NCBI GenBank assembly: GCA_963736695.1
Contig: CAVTPU010000001.1
Location: forward strand, 744,001 to 808,000
Length of the DNA stretch: 64,000 bases
DNA from: CAVTPU01 sp963736695
GTDB lineage: Bacteria > Actinomycetota > Actinomycetes > Mycobacteriales > Micromonosporaceae
Reading direction: 5' to 3'
Below the pieces are notes generated by a model. It did no database searches and had not been told where the DNA came from. It saw only the letters and a list, made by a program, of their open reading frames with translations. How positions within the stretch are numbered: position 1 is the first letter of the stretch; every line of letters begins with the position of its first letter. Position numbers and translations under genes: made by a program. Below, in pieces: positions 18,635 through 27,153 of the stretch.

Positions 18635-19305
18635 TCGCTCGCCACCATCCGACCGGCTGCGGCCAACCCGACCAATGCCAGCAGCACGGGCAATCCGGCG
18701 GGCAGCAGGAAGGTGGCCCCCACCGCGACCGCCATGGCCACCAGCGCCACCCGACGGGTGGCGGCGTCGCGAAGCCCCGGCAGGATCAGAGCGAACAGCG
18801 CGGCGGGAAACGCCGCGTCGAGCCCCAACACGCGAGGATCGGCGATCTGGTCACCGAGAAGGATTCCGGCCAGAGTCCCGATGTTCCAGGTGGTGAAGAC
18901 CGTCAACCCGGTGCGCCAATAGGCGCGTACCCGTTGTTGGGGATCGGGTTGCGCGAGCGCGAACGCCACCGACTCGTCGATCATGACGTGCGCGCCGACC
19001 ACCCGTCGCAGGCGCCCGCCCGTGACGACGTCGCTGACGGTCATGCCGAAGGGCAGGTGTCGGGCGTTGAGCAGCAGGCCGCCGAGCACGGCCGCGGCGG
19101 GGTTGCCGACCGCGAGCATGCCGACCGCCATGAACTGGGAGCCGCCGGCGAAGACGAGTGTGGACATCGCGACGCAGGCCCACGCGGGCAGGCCGGTGGC
19201 GGTGGCGACCGCCCCGAACGACACCCCGACGAGGCCGGTGGCGACGCCGATCGCGGCGACGTCACGGGTGAGCGACCGGGGGATCGCCGCTCGCGTCTCG
19301 TCCAT
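18631..19305 (-). CDS. azlC: AzlC-family branched-chain amino acid exporter large subunit
   Basis: A membrane protein of about 224 residues with the AzlC hallmarks SFGAVATATGLPAWACVAMS, FAGGSQFMAVGML, LLNARHLPFGMT and AHVMIDESVAFAL. It exports branched-chain amino acids together with AzlD. I chose the ATG at 19305 over an upstream TTG. The divergent XRE-cupin gene is the likely regulator, since this arrangement is typical for AzlCD. Confidence 0.9.
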   Translation of the reverse strand: MDETRAAIPRSLTRDVAAIGVATGLVGVSFGAVATATGLPAWACVAMSTLVFAGGSQFMAVGMLAVGNPAAAVLGGLLLNARHLPFGMTVSDVVTGGRLRRVVGAHVMIDESVAFALAQPDPQQRVRAYWRTGLTVFTTWNIGTLAGILLGDQIADPRVLGLDAAFPAALFALILPGLRDAATRRVALVAMAVAVGATFLLPAGLPVLLALVGLAAAGRMVASE

Positions 19306-19333
19306 GGTCGACAATAATTGGTCACCACGGGCC

Positions 19334-19349
19334 GTTCGTCAAATCGAAC
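19334..19349. promoter_or_regulatory. Candidate operator between azlC and its regulator
   Basis: GTTCG and CGAAC form an inverted repeat with a six-base spacer in the 66-base divergent gap. It lies where a repressor encoded by the adjacent XRE gene could block both promoters. Inference from position and symmetry only. Confidence 0.4.
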
Positions 19350-19371
19350 GCGAAGCATGCTGGAGCGAACG

Positions 19372-19944
19372 ATGTTTGAGGACCGATCAGTCACCCAGTC
19401 GTCACCGCTGGCGACCATCGCGGCGGCGTTGCGCCGCGAACGCGACCGGGCCGGCCTGTCCCTCGCCGAACTCGCCCGCCGCGCGGGGATCGCGAAGTCG
19501 ACCCTGTCGCAGCTGGAGTCCGCGACCGGAAACCCGAGCGTCGAGACGTTGTGGGCGCTCGGCGTCGCGCTCGGCGTTCCATTCAGCCACCTCGTCGAGC
19601 CGCCCCCGTCGGCGATCAGACTCATGCGCGCCGGTGAGGGCCCACGGGTGCGATCGGAGCAGACCGACTTCACCGGCACGCTGCTCGCCTCCGCCGCCCC
19701 GCAGTCACGGCGCGACATCTACATCATCGAGTTGGAGCCCGGACCGGCTCGACGCGCCGACGCCCACCTGCAGGGCAGCATCGAACACCTCATCGTCGGG
19801 GCTGGGCGCATGCTCGCCGGACCGCTCGACGAGACGGTCGAGCTGGGCCCCGGCGACTACCTCACGTTTCGCGGCGACGGCGATCACCTTTATCAGGCGC
19901 TCGCGCCGGGCACCTGGGCGGTGCTCGTCATGGAACACCGCTAA
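19372..19944 (+). CDS. XRE-family regulator with C-terminal cupin
   Basis: About 190 residues: a helix-turn-helix (GLSLAELARRAGIAKSTLSQLE) then a linker and a small cupin-like beta barrel (ELGPGDYLTFRGDGDHLYQA). The ATG at 19372 has GGAG six bases upstream. XRE-cupin proteins next to azlCD sense an amino-acid-related ligand in the cupin and control the exporter. The gene ends five bases from the convergent ABC ATPase stop. Confidence 0.88.
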   Translation: MFEDRSVTQSSPLATIAAALRRERDRAGLSLAELARRAGIAKSTLSQLESATGNPSVETLWALGVALGVPFSHLVEPPPSAIRLMRAGEGPRVRSEQTDFTGTLLASAAPQSRRDIYIIELEPGPARRADAHLQGSIEHLIVGAGRMLAGPLDETVELGPGDYLTFRGDGDHLYQALAPGTWAVLVMEHR

Positions 19945-19949
19945 AAACC

Positions 19950-20969
19950 TCACACCACGGCGCCGACCTCACACGCGGAATCGACCGCCTCCCGTGATTC
20001 GGAATAGAGGCGGGCCACGACATCTTCAATCGCGGGCTCCTGCACCGAGATGTCGCGCAGTGATCCGGCCGTCGCGAGCCTCGCCACGAGGTCACCGGCT
20101 GTCGTGGTGCCGTCCAGACTCAACGTGACCGACCGTCCGTCGGCCGTGACCGACTCGACCAGCACGCCGGGCATGAAGGCGATCCCGACGACGAAATCCG
20201 CCGGCTCGTCGAGCTCGATGAGCACGCGACGTCGCGAGCCATAACGCTCGTGCAGCGCGGTGAGGCTGCCATCGTGCACCACCCGTCCGTGGTCGATGAC
20301 GACGAGACGACGACACAGCCGCTCGATGTCGGCGAGATCGTGGGTGGTGAGCACCACCGTCGTGTCGCCTCGATCGCGCAGCTCGGTGAGGAACGCCCGC
20401 ACCGCCTTCTTGCTCACCACGTCGAGCCCGATGGTCGGCTCGTCGAGGAAGAGGACCTTCGGCGCGTGCAGCAACGCGACGGTCAGCTCCGCCCGCATGC
20501 GTTGGCCGAGCGACAACTGACGCACCGGGGTGTCGAGGAAACCGTCGAGGTCGAGGCGGTCCCGCAGGGACCGCAGCCGGGTGGTGTGCTCGAGCGCCGG
20601 CACCTGCCAGATGTGCCGGGCAAGATCGAAGGACTCCCGCAGTGGAAGATCCCACCACAGCTGGGTGCGCTGGCCGAAGACGACACCGATGCGGCTGGCG
20701 AGCCGACGTCGGTGCCGCACCGGCACAAGGCCGCAGACCCGCACCTCGCCGGAGGTCGGCATGAGCACACCGGTGAGCATCTTGAGGGTCGTGGACTTGC
20801 CTGCGCCGTTGGGCCCGAGATAGCCGAGCATCTCGCCCTCGGCGACCCGCAGATCCACACCATCGACCGCCGCGACGGTGTGGCGGGCCCGCCGCAACAG
20901 CCCCACCTTGCGGGTGATGGTGAACTCCTTGCGCAGTCCGCGCACGTCGATGCTCGGGTTGTCGGACAC
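19950..20969 (-). CDS. ABC-2 type exporter ATP-binding protein
   Basis: A 339-residue ATPase with Walker A GPNGAGKST, Q-loop in GVVFGQRTQLWWDLP, signature LSLGQRMR, Walker B VLFLDEPT and switch His in LTTHD. The C-terminal 110 residues form the extra domain seen in NatA/YhaQ-like exporters. With the two downstream-coordinate permeases it forms one transporter. The FGQRTQLWWDLP motif is characteristic of the ABC group that pairs with DUF990-like permeases. The substrate is not known. Confidence 0.9.
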   Translation of the reverse strand: MSDNPSIDVRGLRKEFTITRKVGLLRRARHTVAAVDGVDLRVAEGEMLGYLGPNGAGKSTTLKMLTGVLMPTSGEVRVCGLVPVRHRRRLASRIGVVFGQRTQLWWDLPLRESFDLARHIWQVPALEHTTRLRSLRDRLDLDGFLDTPVRQLSLGQRMRAELTVALLHAPKVLFLDEPTIGLDVVSKKAVRAFLTELRDRGDTTVVLTTHDLADIERLCRRLVVIDHGRVVHDGSLTALHERYGSRRRVLIELDEPADFVVGIAFMPGVLVESVTADGRSVTLSLDGTTTAGDLVARLATAGSLRDISVQEPAIEDVVARLYSESREAVDSACEVGAVV

Positions 20970-20998
20970 CTCAGTCCCTCCTCACGGTCCGGTGGTGC

Positions 20999-21835
20999 TC
21001 ACGATCCGGTGCTGCGGTAATGCCGGATGCCCTGCCGCCAGAAGAGCCCGGCGAGCCCGGCGACGGCGACCGCGACCACCGGCGAGCCCCACCCCAACCA
21101 GGCCGGCAGTCCCAGTGGGTCGGCTCGGCCGAGCAGGGCGAGCGCCGGATAGTAGGCGACGAAGGCGAACCCGAGCCCATAGGCGACCAACCGCCGGAAA
21201 AATCTGCTGTAGACGGTGACCGGGTAGGCGGTGAAGTCCCGCCCACCATAGGTGAACCCGTTGGCGAACTCACCCGAGTCGATCCACCAGAAGCTCACCG
21301 TGGCGGCCGCCACGAAGACCGCGCCGAAGAACGCGGCCCCCGCGACGGGCGCGACGACGAGCAGGGCGACGCGGGCCGGTGTCACGTCGACGTCGAGCCG
21401 AACCAGAGCGACGATGAGCACCGCCAGCGCCACCACCAGCCGCGCCACCCGCCGAATCGCGAAGTCCACCATGACCAGTTGTCCGAGAGCGGCGAGGGGA
21501 CGCACGAGGACCGCATCGAAAAGCCCCTGGCGAACATAGACGCCGATGCGTTCGATGTTGCCGACCGCGAGATCGGCGAGGGCGAAGGCGCTCGCCGATA
21601 GGCCGAACATCACGAGGATCTCGCCGGCGGTGAACCCGCCGACGGTGCGGGTCACCCGAAACAACGCGGCCAAGGTGATGAGGTCGATGAGTGGGATGAC
21701 GGCGTTGACACCCAGGTCGATGAGGAACGACGTCCGGTAGGTGGCCTGACTGCGCACCTGCGCCCGCAGCAGATGCAGATATGCCCCCGCGGCGCCGCGT
21801 CGACGCGCCCACCCGTCGACCGTCGACTCAACCAC
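20999..21835 (-). CDS. ABC-2 family permease (DUF990-like), second subunit
   Basis: A 278-residue membrane protein with six predicted helices and the family segment FDAVLVRPLAALGQLV, in which a short amphipathic loop follows the second helix. It overlaps the stop of the upstream permease by eight bases and is 29 bases before the ATPase gene. Together these make a heteromeric exporter of two different permeases and one ATPase. Confidence 0.85.
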   Translation of the reverse strand: MVESTVDGWARRRGAAGAYLHLLRAQVRSQATYRTSFLIDLGVNAVIPLIDLITLAALFRVTRTVGGFTAGEILVMFGLSASAFALADLAVGNIERIGVYVRQGLFDAVLVRPLAALGQLVMVDFAIRRVARLVVALAVLIVALVRLDVDVTPARVALLVVAPVAGAAFFGAVFVAAATVSFWWIDSGEFANGFTYGGRDFTAYPVTVYSRFFRRLVAYGLGFAFVAYYPALALLGRADPLGLPAWLGWGSPVVAVAVAGLAGLFWRQGIRHYRSTGS

Positions 21836-22685
21836 CCTGGATCACCAGCTTGCGTTCGGCCCGACGCTGCACCGACGCGCACAGTGCCAACAGTGCCCCG
21901 GCCCACGCTGCCTGCCCAACGAGGATCGCCATGGTCGTCGCCGGAGCGTGCCGCTCGAGGAGCACGTCGAGCGGGGCCTGCAGCATCGACGGAAACGGCG
22001 TGGCCACCCACAGGGTCACCGCGACCGGGGTCGGCAGGAAGTGCAACGGAAAAGCCAAGCCGGCGAAGACGTTTGTGCCCACGGCCCAGACAATGTTCAC
22101 CCCCCGCGTGTCGAGCAGCCAGAATCCCGTCGCGTTGAGCAGATATCGGCCGGCGAAGCAGACCACCACCGCGAGCGCCGCCGAGAGGATGAAAAGCGGA
22201 TATGTGATCAACTTCTGCGGCCAGAACAGGTCGAAGAAGATCGACCCAACAACCATGGGTACGACCATCCGGGTCAGCAAGGCGTGACCGGCCCGGCCCA
22301 CGTCGATGGCCAGATAGCTGATCACCGGGTGCACGGGGCGCAGCAGGTCGCTCACGACGTCACCGGTGCGGATCCGATCGCTCAGGTCGGTCCAGCCCCA
22401 CAACATCACCAGTCCGAGCAGCCCCTGCGACGCCCAGCAATAGGTCGCCAACTGCTCGGGCGAATAGCCCGCGACGACCCCGTTCGCGGTCGCGGCGGCC
22501 GCCGCGAGCAACACGTAACAACGAAGAAAACCGAAGATCGAATTTGTGAATGCTGCGGCGATAGTCGCCTGCCGATATGTGGCATAGCGGCGGAACCCCG
22601 CCCGGGCGAGAGCCGCTATTGTAGCGATCTGGAGTGACCCGGGCCTCGTGTCCGGTCGGTCCGCAGTGGCGAAATCGGTCACCAC
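21828..22685 (-). CDS. ABC-2 family permease (DUF990-like), first subunit
   Basis: A 285-residue membrane protein with six helices and the conserved RTGDVVSDLLRPVHPVISYL loop that matches FDAVLVRPLAALGQ in its partner. It begins the permease-permease-ATPase operon, which is divergent from the WG-repeat gene across a 100-base gap. Substrate unknown; homologous systems have been linked to drug or antibiotic export. Confidence 0.85.
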   Translation of the reverse strand: MVTDFATADRPDTRPGSLQIATIAALARAGFRRYATYRQATIAAAFTNSIFGFLRCYVLLAAAAATANGVVAGYSPEQLATYCWASQGLLGLVMLWGWTDLSDRIRTGDVVSDLLRPVHPVISYLAIDVGRAGHALLTRMVVPMVVGSIFFDLFWPQKLITYPLFILSAALAVVVCFAGRYLLNATGFWLLDTRGVNIVWAVGTNVFAGLAFPLHFLPTPVAVTLWVATPFPSMLQAPLDVLLERHAPATTMAILVGQAAWAGALLALCASVQRRAERKLVIQGG

Positions 22686-22785
22686 ACCGTAACCTCCCTT
22701 CGCGAGCCGGCTTCGAGACTGTACCCGCCGCTATGCTCTGTGGCGCGGAATAATTGCACGCCCGGCGATGACGAGGTGACCTGAC

Positions 22786-24390
22786 GTGACCGACGAGCGG
22801 CCCGATCGTCCCGGCTGGGCAGTCGTGCCCACCATGCCCTGGTCACGGGTCCCCCCGCAGGAACGCCCCGACGTCGGCGCCCCCGCCGCGGGGCGAGCCC
22901 CAGCCGGCAACGACGCCGCACCCCCCGGCTCCGATGTGGTTCGCGAACCGGGACGGGCCAGCGGATCTGCCTCGGTGCGGATGCCGACACAGACCGGCCC
23001 GGCCGCAGCCGGCGACGAGAACACTCCCGAGGTCGCCCCCCTGTCGGCCCCGCCGTCGGCCCCCACGAGCGGAGAATCGCCAGCCGACCCCGAACAGGCG
23101 CTCGCCGCCGCCCGGGTCGGCTATCACCCGACGACCCTGCACGAGATGCCGGAGAACGTCTGGGATCTCGTGCGCATCCGGGACAGCCTCACCGCCAAGA
23201 TCGACACTGCATCCGACAATCCCAGCCGCGCGCGACTGCTCGGGCTGCGTTCGGTCGCCGCGCGCATCATCGGCGATCTGCGCCCGGCTCTCTCCGATGC
23301 GCGCCTGGCCCTCGTGCACGCCCAGAACACGGGCCAGTTGCGGCGCATCGCGATCGCGCAAGCACGCCTGGCTAACGTGTTGGCGCGCCTCGGCGAGTTC
23401 GCCGAGGCCGACCAGCTCTTCGCGCAGGCCAACTCCCCCGAGCTTCCCGAACGCCTGCGGGCCACGATCCACCACTACGCCGGAAAATGCGCCTTCGAGC
23501 AGGACCGATACATCGAAGCATGTCAACACTTCGAGAAGGCGCTGGAGCTGCGACGCGACGGCGATCCGGAGCTCGTCGCCGCCACGGAGGTCGCCCTCGA
23601 CGCGCTCTTCGGCAGGGTCGCCGAACGCGGCTGGGGCCCCTATCCGCGCACCCGTGACGAGATGCTTCAACCGCACAAGTCACCGGTGCCGACGTTTCAT
23701 GATGAACGCGACCGGTGGGGCTATCGCGACGAAGCGGGCGACTGGCCCGTCCCCCCGCAATACGCCGACGTTCAGCCGTTCCGTGACGGGGTCGCCTGGG
23801 TCCGCCCGGTCGGCATCGAGACCTGGGGCCTCATCGATGAGACCGGGCGGGTGCTCATCGACCCGACTCACGGTTATCTCGGCGTGGGCAGCTTCTCCGA
23901 CGGTCTCGCGTGGGTGTCCCGCGACGGCCTCGGCTCGTGGGACGCCATCGACAACTCCAACAAGCTGATCATCGCCGGGGGCTTCGAGGACGTCCGCCCG
24001 TTTCGCCGCGGCATCGCAATCGTGCGCCAAGGCGGCAAGTGGGGGGCCATTGAGCGTACGGGTCGATTGGCGGTGCAGTTCGCCTTTGAAGCGTTCGTCA
24101 CCGGCCTCAGCGACGGCCGCTATGTCGAGGGTTTCACCGACGAGGGCCTGGCCATCGTCGAGGTCGACGGCCGCCGCGGGGTGATCGACCGCACCGGCCG
24201 GGTGCTGGTCAAACTCGCCTATCCGACGATCGTCATCCACCCGGTGGCGTTCCTGTTCACCGATTCGCAGCACCGGTGGGGCGCGGTCTCGCGCACCGGC
24301 ACCCCCCTGGTCACCCCGGTGCACCCGAGCCGCAAAGCCGTCACCGACGAGATCGAACACATGCTCGCCGACACCCGTCCACTGTTGTGA
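22786..24390 (+). CDS. TPR and WG-repeat protein
   Basis: A 534-residue three-part protein. Residues 1-100 are Pro/Ala-rich and disordered. Residues 110-290 are helical with a TPR-like pattern (RLALVHAQNTGQLRRIAIAQ, FAEADQLFAQANSPELPERL, YIEACQHFEKALELRRDGDP). Residues 300-510 carry at least five WG repeats, each running like WGLIDETGRVLIDP, WDAIDNSNKLIIAG, WGAIERTGRLAVQF, RGVIDRTGRVLVKL and WGAVSRTGTPLVTP, a beta-propeller-like fold. No enzyme motif or signal peptide is visible, so it is likely an intracellular scaffold or sensor. It is divergent from the ABC exporter. Confidence 0.85.
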   Translation: MTDERPDRPGWAVVPTMPWSRVPPQERPDVGAPAAGRAPAGNDAAPPGSDVVREPGRASGSASVRMPTQTGPAAAGDENTPEVAPLSAPPSAPTSGESPADPEQALAAARVGYHPTTLHEMPENVWDLVRIRDSLTAKIDTASDNPSRARLLGLRSVAARIIGDLRPALSDARLALVHAQNTGQLRRIAIAQARLANVLARLGEFAEADQLFAQANSPELPERLRATIHHYAGKCAFEQDRYIEACQHFEKALELRRDGDPELVAATEVALDALFGRVAERGWGPYPRTRDEMLQPHKSPVPTFHDERDRWGYRDEAGDWPVPPQYADVQPFRDGVAWVRPVGIETWGLIDETGRVLIDPTHGYLGVGSFSDGLAWVSRDGLGSWDAIDNSNKLIIAGGFEDVRPFRRGIAIVRQGGKWGAIERTGRLAVQFAFEAFVTGLSDGRYVEGFTDEGLAIVEVDGRRGVIDRTGRVLVKLAYPTIVIHPVAFLFTDSQHRWGAVSRTGTPLVTPVHPSRKAVTDEIEHMLADTRPLL

Positions 24391-24430
24391 CCCACCGACC
24401 AGCCCCGTGAACGGCGGCTAGGGTCAGATC

Positions 24431-25430
24431 ATGGAGTTTCGTCATCTTGGCCGATCGGGACTGCTCGTCAGCGAGATCTCGTACGGCAACTGGATCACTC
24501 ACGGCTCGCAGGTCGAGGCCGACGCAGCGCAGGCATGCGTGCACGCGGCACTCGACCTGGGCATCACTACCTTCGACACCGCCGACGTCTATGCCGGCAC
24601 CCGGGCCGAGTCGGTGCTCGGCGAGGCGCTCGAGGGCCAACGACGCGAAGGACTGGAGATCTTCACCAAGGTCTTCTGGCCGACCGGCCCCGGCCGCAAC
24701 GACCGCGGCCTGGGTCGCAAACACATCATGGAGTCGATCAACAGTTCGCTGCAAGCGGCTACGCACCGACTACGTCGACCTCTATCAGGCTCACCGCTAT
24801 GACCACTCCACCCCGCTGGAGGAGACCATGGAGGCGTTCGCCGACGTGGTCCGTGCCGGCAAGGCCCTCTATATCGGGGTCTCGGAGTGGACCGCCGACC
24901 AGATCCGGGCCGCCCACGCCCTCGCCCGCGAACTGCGGGTGCCGCTCATCTCCAACCAGCCGCAGTATTCGATGCTGTGGCGGGTCATCGAGGCGGAGGT
25001 GGTGCCGACGTGCGAAGAGCTCGGCGTCAGCCAGGTCGTCTGGTCGCCGATGGCCCAAGGGGTGCTCTCCGGCAAATATCTGCCCGGCCAACCGCCACCG
25101 GCCGGATCCCGCGCCACCGACGACAAGTCCGGTGCCCGGTTCATCGGACGTCTCCTCGCCGATGATGTGCTGACCGGGGTGCAACGGTTGCGGCCACTCG
25201 CCGACCAAGCGGGGCTCACCATGGCGCAACTCGCTCTCGCGTGGGTGCTGCAGAACCCGAACGTCTCGTCGGCGATCGTCGGCGCGACCCGACCGGATCA
25301 GCTCACGGAGAACGTGGCCGCGGCTGGGGTCACCCTCGACGCCGATCTGCTGACGGCGATCGACGCGGCGCTCGACTCGCTCGTGCAATCCGATCCCGCG
25401 CTCACGGTCAGCCCACCACAGCGTCCCTGA
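24431..25430 (+). CDS. Aldo/keto reductase, potassium channel beta-subunit-like (one frameshift)
   Basis: An NADPH-dependent aldo/keto reductase. It has FRHLGRSGLLVSEISYGNW, the catalytic Asp and Tyr in FDTADVYAGTRAESVLGEAL, RTDYVDLYQAHRYD, and the cofactor-binding end AIVGATRPDQLTENVAA. An extra base at 24752-24755 gives CAAG, both CAA and CAG coding Gln; without it the enzyme has 332 residues. The substrate is not predictable. It stands 40 bases after the WG-repeat gene. Confidence 0.88.
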
Positions 25431-25438
25431 CCCCACGC

Positions 25439-25489
25439 CGAAGGTCCGCACCCGAAGAACCCGCGTGGGCGCTCGGGTGCGGCACTTCG
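25439..25489. terminator. Bidirectional terminator between aldo/keto reductase and site-2 protease
   Basis: A 10-bp stem (CCGCACCCGA with TCGGGTGCGG, arms 25446-25455 and 25473-25482) is extended by a 5-bp outer CGAAG/CTTCG helix after a small internal loop. It lies between convergent stops. Confidence 0.75.
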
Positions 25490-25497
25490 CGTCAGCG

Positions 25498-26289
25498 TCA
25501 ACTCCAGAACCGCAGCAGCGAATATCCGGCCGCGGCCAGGTCCTGCGGCACCCCCACGGCCTGCGACATCGCCCACACCGTGGTGAAGAAGACCGTGCCG
25601 ACGCGCGGGTCGAACAAGACCACGAAGACGATGATCAGACCGAACGGGGCGACCACCGCGGCCCTCCTGCGCCACTGATGAGACAACCACGGCAGCAGCG
25701 CGTTGCCGCCATCGAGCCCTGGCACCGGCAGCAGGTTGAGCACCGCCGCGGTGACCTGGATGAACGCCAGAAACGCCCACCCCGCCCAAAATTGTGGGTG
25801 CGCGCCGGTGTCGACCCCGGCCGCGAACGGCACCGCCAACAACAGCGCGCAGGCGACGTTGACCGCTGGCCCGGCGACACTGATGAGACTGTCGGCCCAC
25901 CGGCTGCGAATCGCCGACCGGTCCACCCAGACGGCGCCGCCAGGCAACCCGATGCCACCGATGAGCAGCACGAAGACGGGCATCACCACGGACAGCAACG
26001 GATGGGTGTATTTGAACGGGTTCAGGGTCAGATAGCCCCGCTCGGCGACTCCGGTGTCGCCGTGGTGGTAAGCCACCACGGCGTGGGCGTATTCATGCAG
26101 TGAGAGGGAGACCAGCCACCCGCCGACGACCATGAGAAAGACGTCGAAACCCACGTTCCCATAGCCAGACCAGGCCATCGCCCCGCCAGCGACGGTGATG
26201 GCCACGAGCCCGACGAAGATCGCGGAGGGCCGCCACACCCCCGCGGGGCGGGCACCGGTCGACCACGCCTCCTGAGAAGATCGCGTCAC
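25498..26289 (-). CDS. Site-2 protease family membrane metalloprotease
   Basis: A 263-residue intramembrane protease of the S2P/M50 class. The zinc motif HEYAHA lies in the second helix (VSLSLHEYAHAVVAYHHGD), and the third zinc ligand in NLLPVPGLDGGNAL. GYLTLNPFKYTHPLLS is a family signature. Such small S2P proteins cleave membrane proteins, often anti-sigma factors, but no partner is nearby. The GTG at 26289 overlaps the previous stop (GTGA), which fixes the start and couples it to the 66-residue gene. Confidence 0.88.
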   Translation of the reverse strand: MTRSSQEAWSTGARPAGVWRPSAIFVGLVAITVAGGAMAWSGYGNVGFDVFLMVVGGWLVSLSLHEYAHAVVAYHHGDTGVAERGYLTLNPFKYTHPLLSVVMPVFVLLIGGIGLPGGAVWVDRSAIRSRWADSLISVAGPAVNVACALLLAVPFAAGVDTGAHPQFWAGWAFLAFIQVTAAVLNLLPVPGLDGGNALLPWLSHQWRRRAAVVAPFGLIIVFVVLFDPRVGTVFFTTVWAMSQAVGVPQDLAAAGYSLLRFWS

Positions 26290-26486
26290 TCCCGCCCCGG
26301 AAGCAGACTCATGCTGTATTCGACCCGGTCGTCCTCGATCAGATCCGCGGTCGTGATCCCCTGCGCGGCGAGCGCACGCCACTGCTGGCCGAGCCACGAT
26401 TCGGCGTCGGACTGGCTGGAAAACGACTCACCGCCGTCGGCCCCCGCCGGGCTGTCCGTCCCGCTGAAGCGCCACGTCCACGCCAT
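26286..26486 (-). CDS. Small conserved Trp-rich protein
   Basis: A 66-residue soluble protein (AWTWRFSGTDSPAG..., ESWLGQQWRALAAQGITTAD, DRVEYSMSLLPGRE) with five tryptophans near one face. GAGGGG precedes the ATG. Its stop overlaps the site-2 protease start, so the two are translated together. I recall similar short proteins in many actinobacteria, with no function assigned. Confidence 0.7.
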   Translation of the reverse strand: MAWTWRFSGTDSPAGADGGESFSSQSDAESWLGQQWRALAAQGITTADLIEDDRVEYSMSLLPGRE

Positions 26487-26559
26487 CGTTTCCCCTCGAT
26501 CTTTCTCGACCTGCCGGACATCTCGTGGCAAGACTAGCCCGAGGCCATAGGGTACGGGC

Positions 26560-27126
26560 ATGGTGCAGCCGATCCGCCGACGCACGCTGGTGCTGGGAGG
26601 ACTCCGCTCGGGAAAGAGCGAATTCGCCGAAACGCTCGTCGCCCCGGAACCAGTGGTGCGTTATGTCGCCACCGCCCCCACCGGACGGGCCGGCCACCCG
26701 GCCAGCGACGCCGAGCGGGCGTGGGCTGACCGCATCGCGGCCCACCGGGCCCGCCGCCCGTCATCCTGGGCCACGGTCGAGATCGGCGACCACCCACTCA
26801 TTCTTCCCGACCTCATCGCGGCGGCGGACTCCACCGAAACCCTGCTCATCGAGGAACTCGGCACGTGGACCGCGGCCGTGACGGACTTCACCACCGGCGA
26901 CCCGCTCATGACCGAACTCGACCGACTGATCGGGGCAGTTCGGGCATCTCCCGCCAACCTCGTCATCGTCAGCCCCGAAACCGGGCTCGGCGCGGAGCCC
27001 ACGACGATCGCCGGACGCAGGTTCGTCGATGCGGTCGGGTGGCTAAACCGCCAGATTGCCGTCGAATGCGACATTGTCGTGTTAGTGATCGCGGGTCAGC
27101 CGGTGGCAGTCAAAGGACGGCTCTGA
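26560..27126 (+). CDS. cobU: Adenosylcobinamide kinase / guanylyltransferase
   Basis: CobU phosphorylates adenosylcobinamide and attaches GMP in cobalamin lower-ligand assembly. The P-loop is GGLRSGKSEFAE. The usual YVATA follows as RYVATAPTG, and the end shows GRRFVDAVGWLNRQIAVECD, where the family has GR.F.D..G..NQ..A. The protein has 188 residues, somewhat shorter than the norm of about 180-200 but complete. It is 27 bases before the cobT-like gene. Confidence 0.9.
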   Translation: MVQPIRRRTLVLGGLRSGKSEFAETLVAPEPVVRYVATAPTGRAGHPASDAERAWADRIAAHRARRPSSWATVEIGDHPLILPDLIAAADSTETLLIEELGTWTAAVTDFTTGDPLMTELDRLIGAVRASPANLVIVSPETGLGAEPTTIAGRRFVDAVGWLNRQIAVECDIVVLVIAGQPVAVKGRL

Positions 27127-27153
27127 GAGGGGCACGCGGGTAACCTGATCGCC

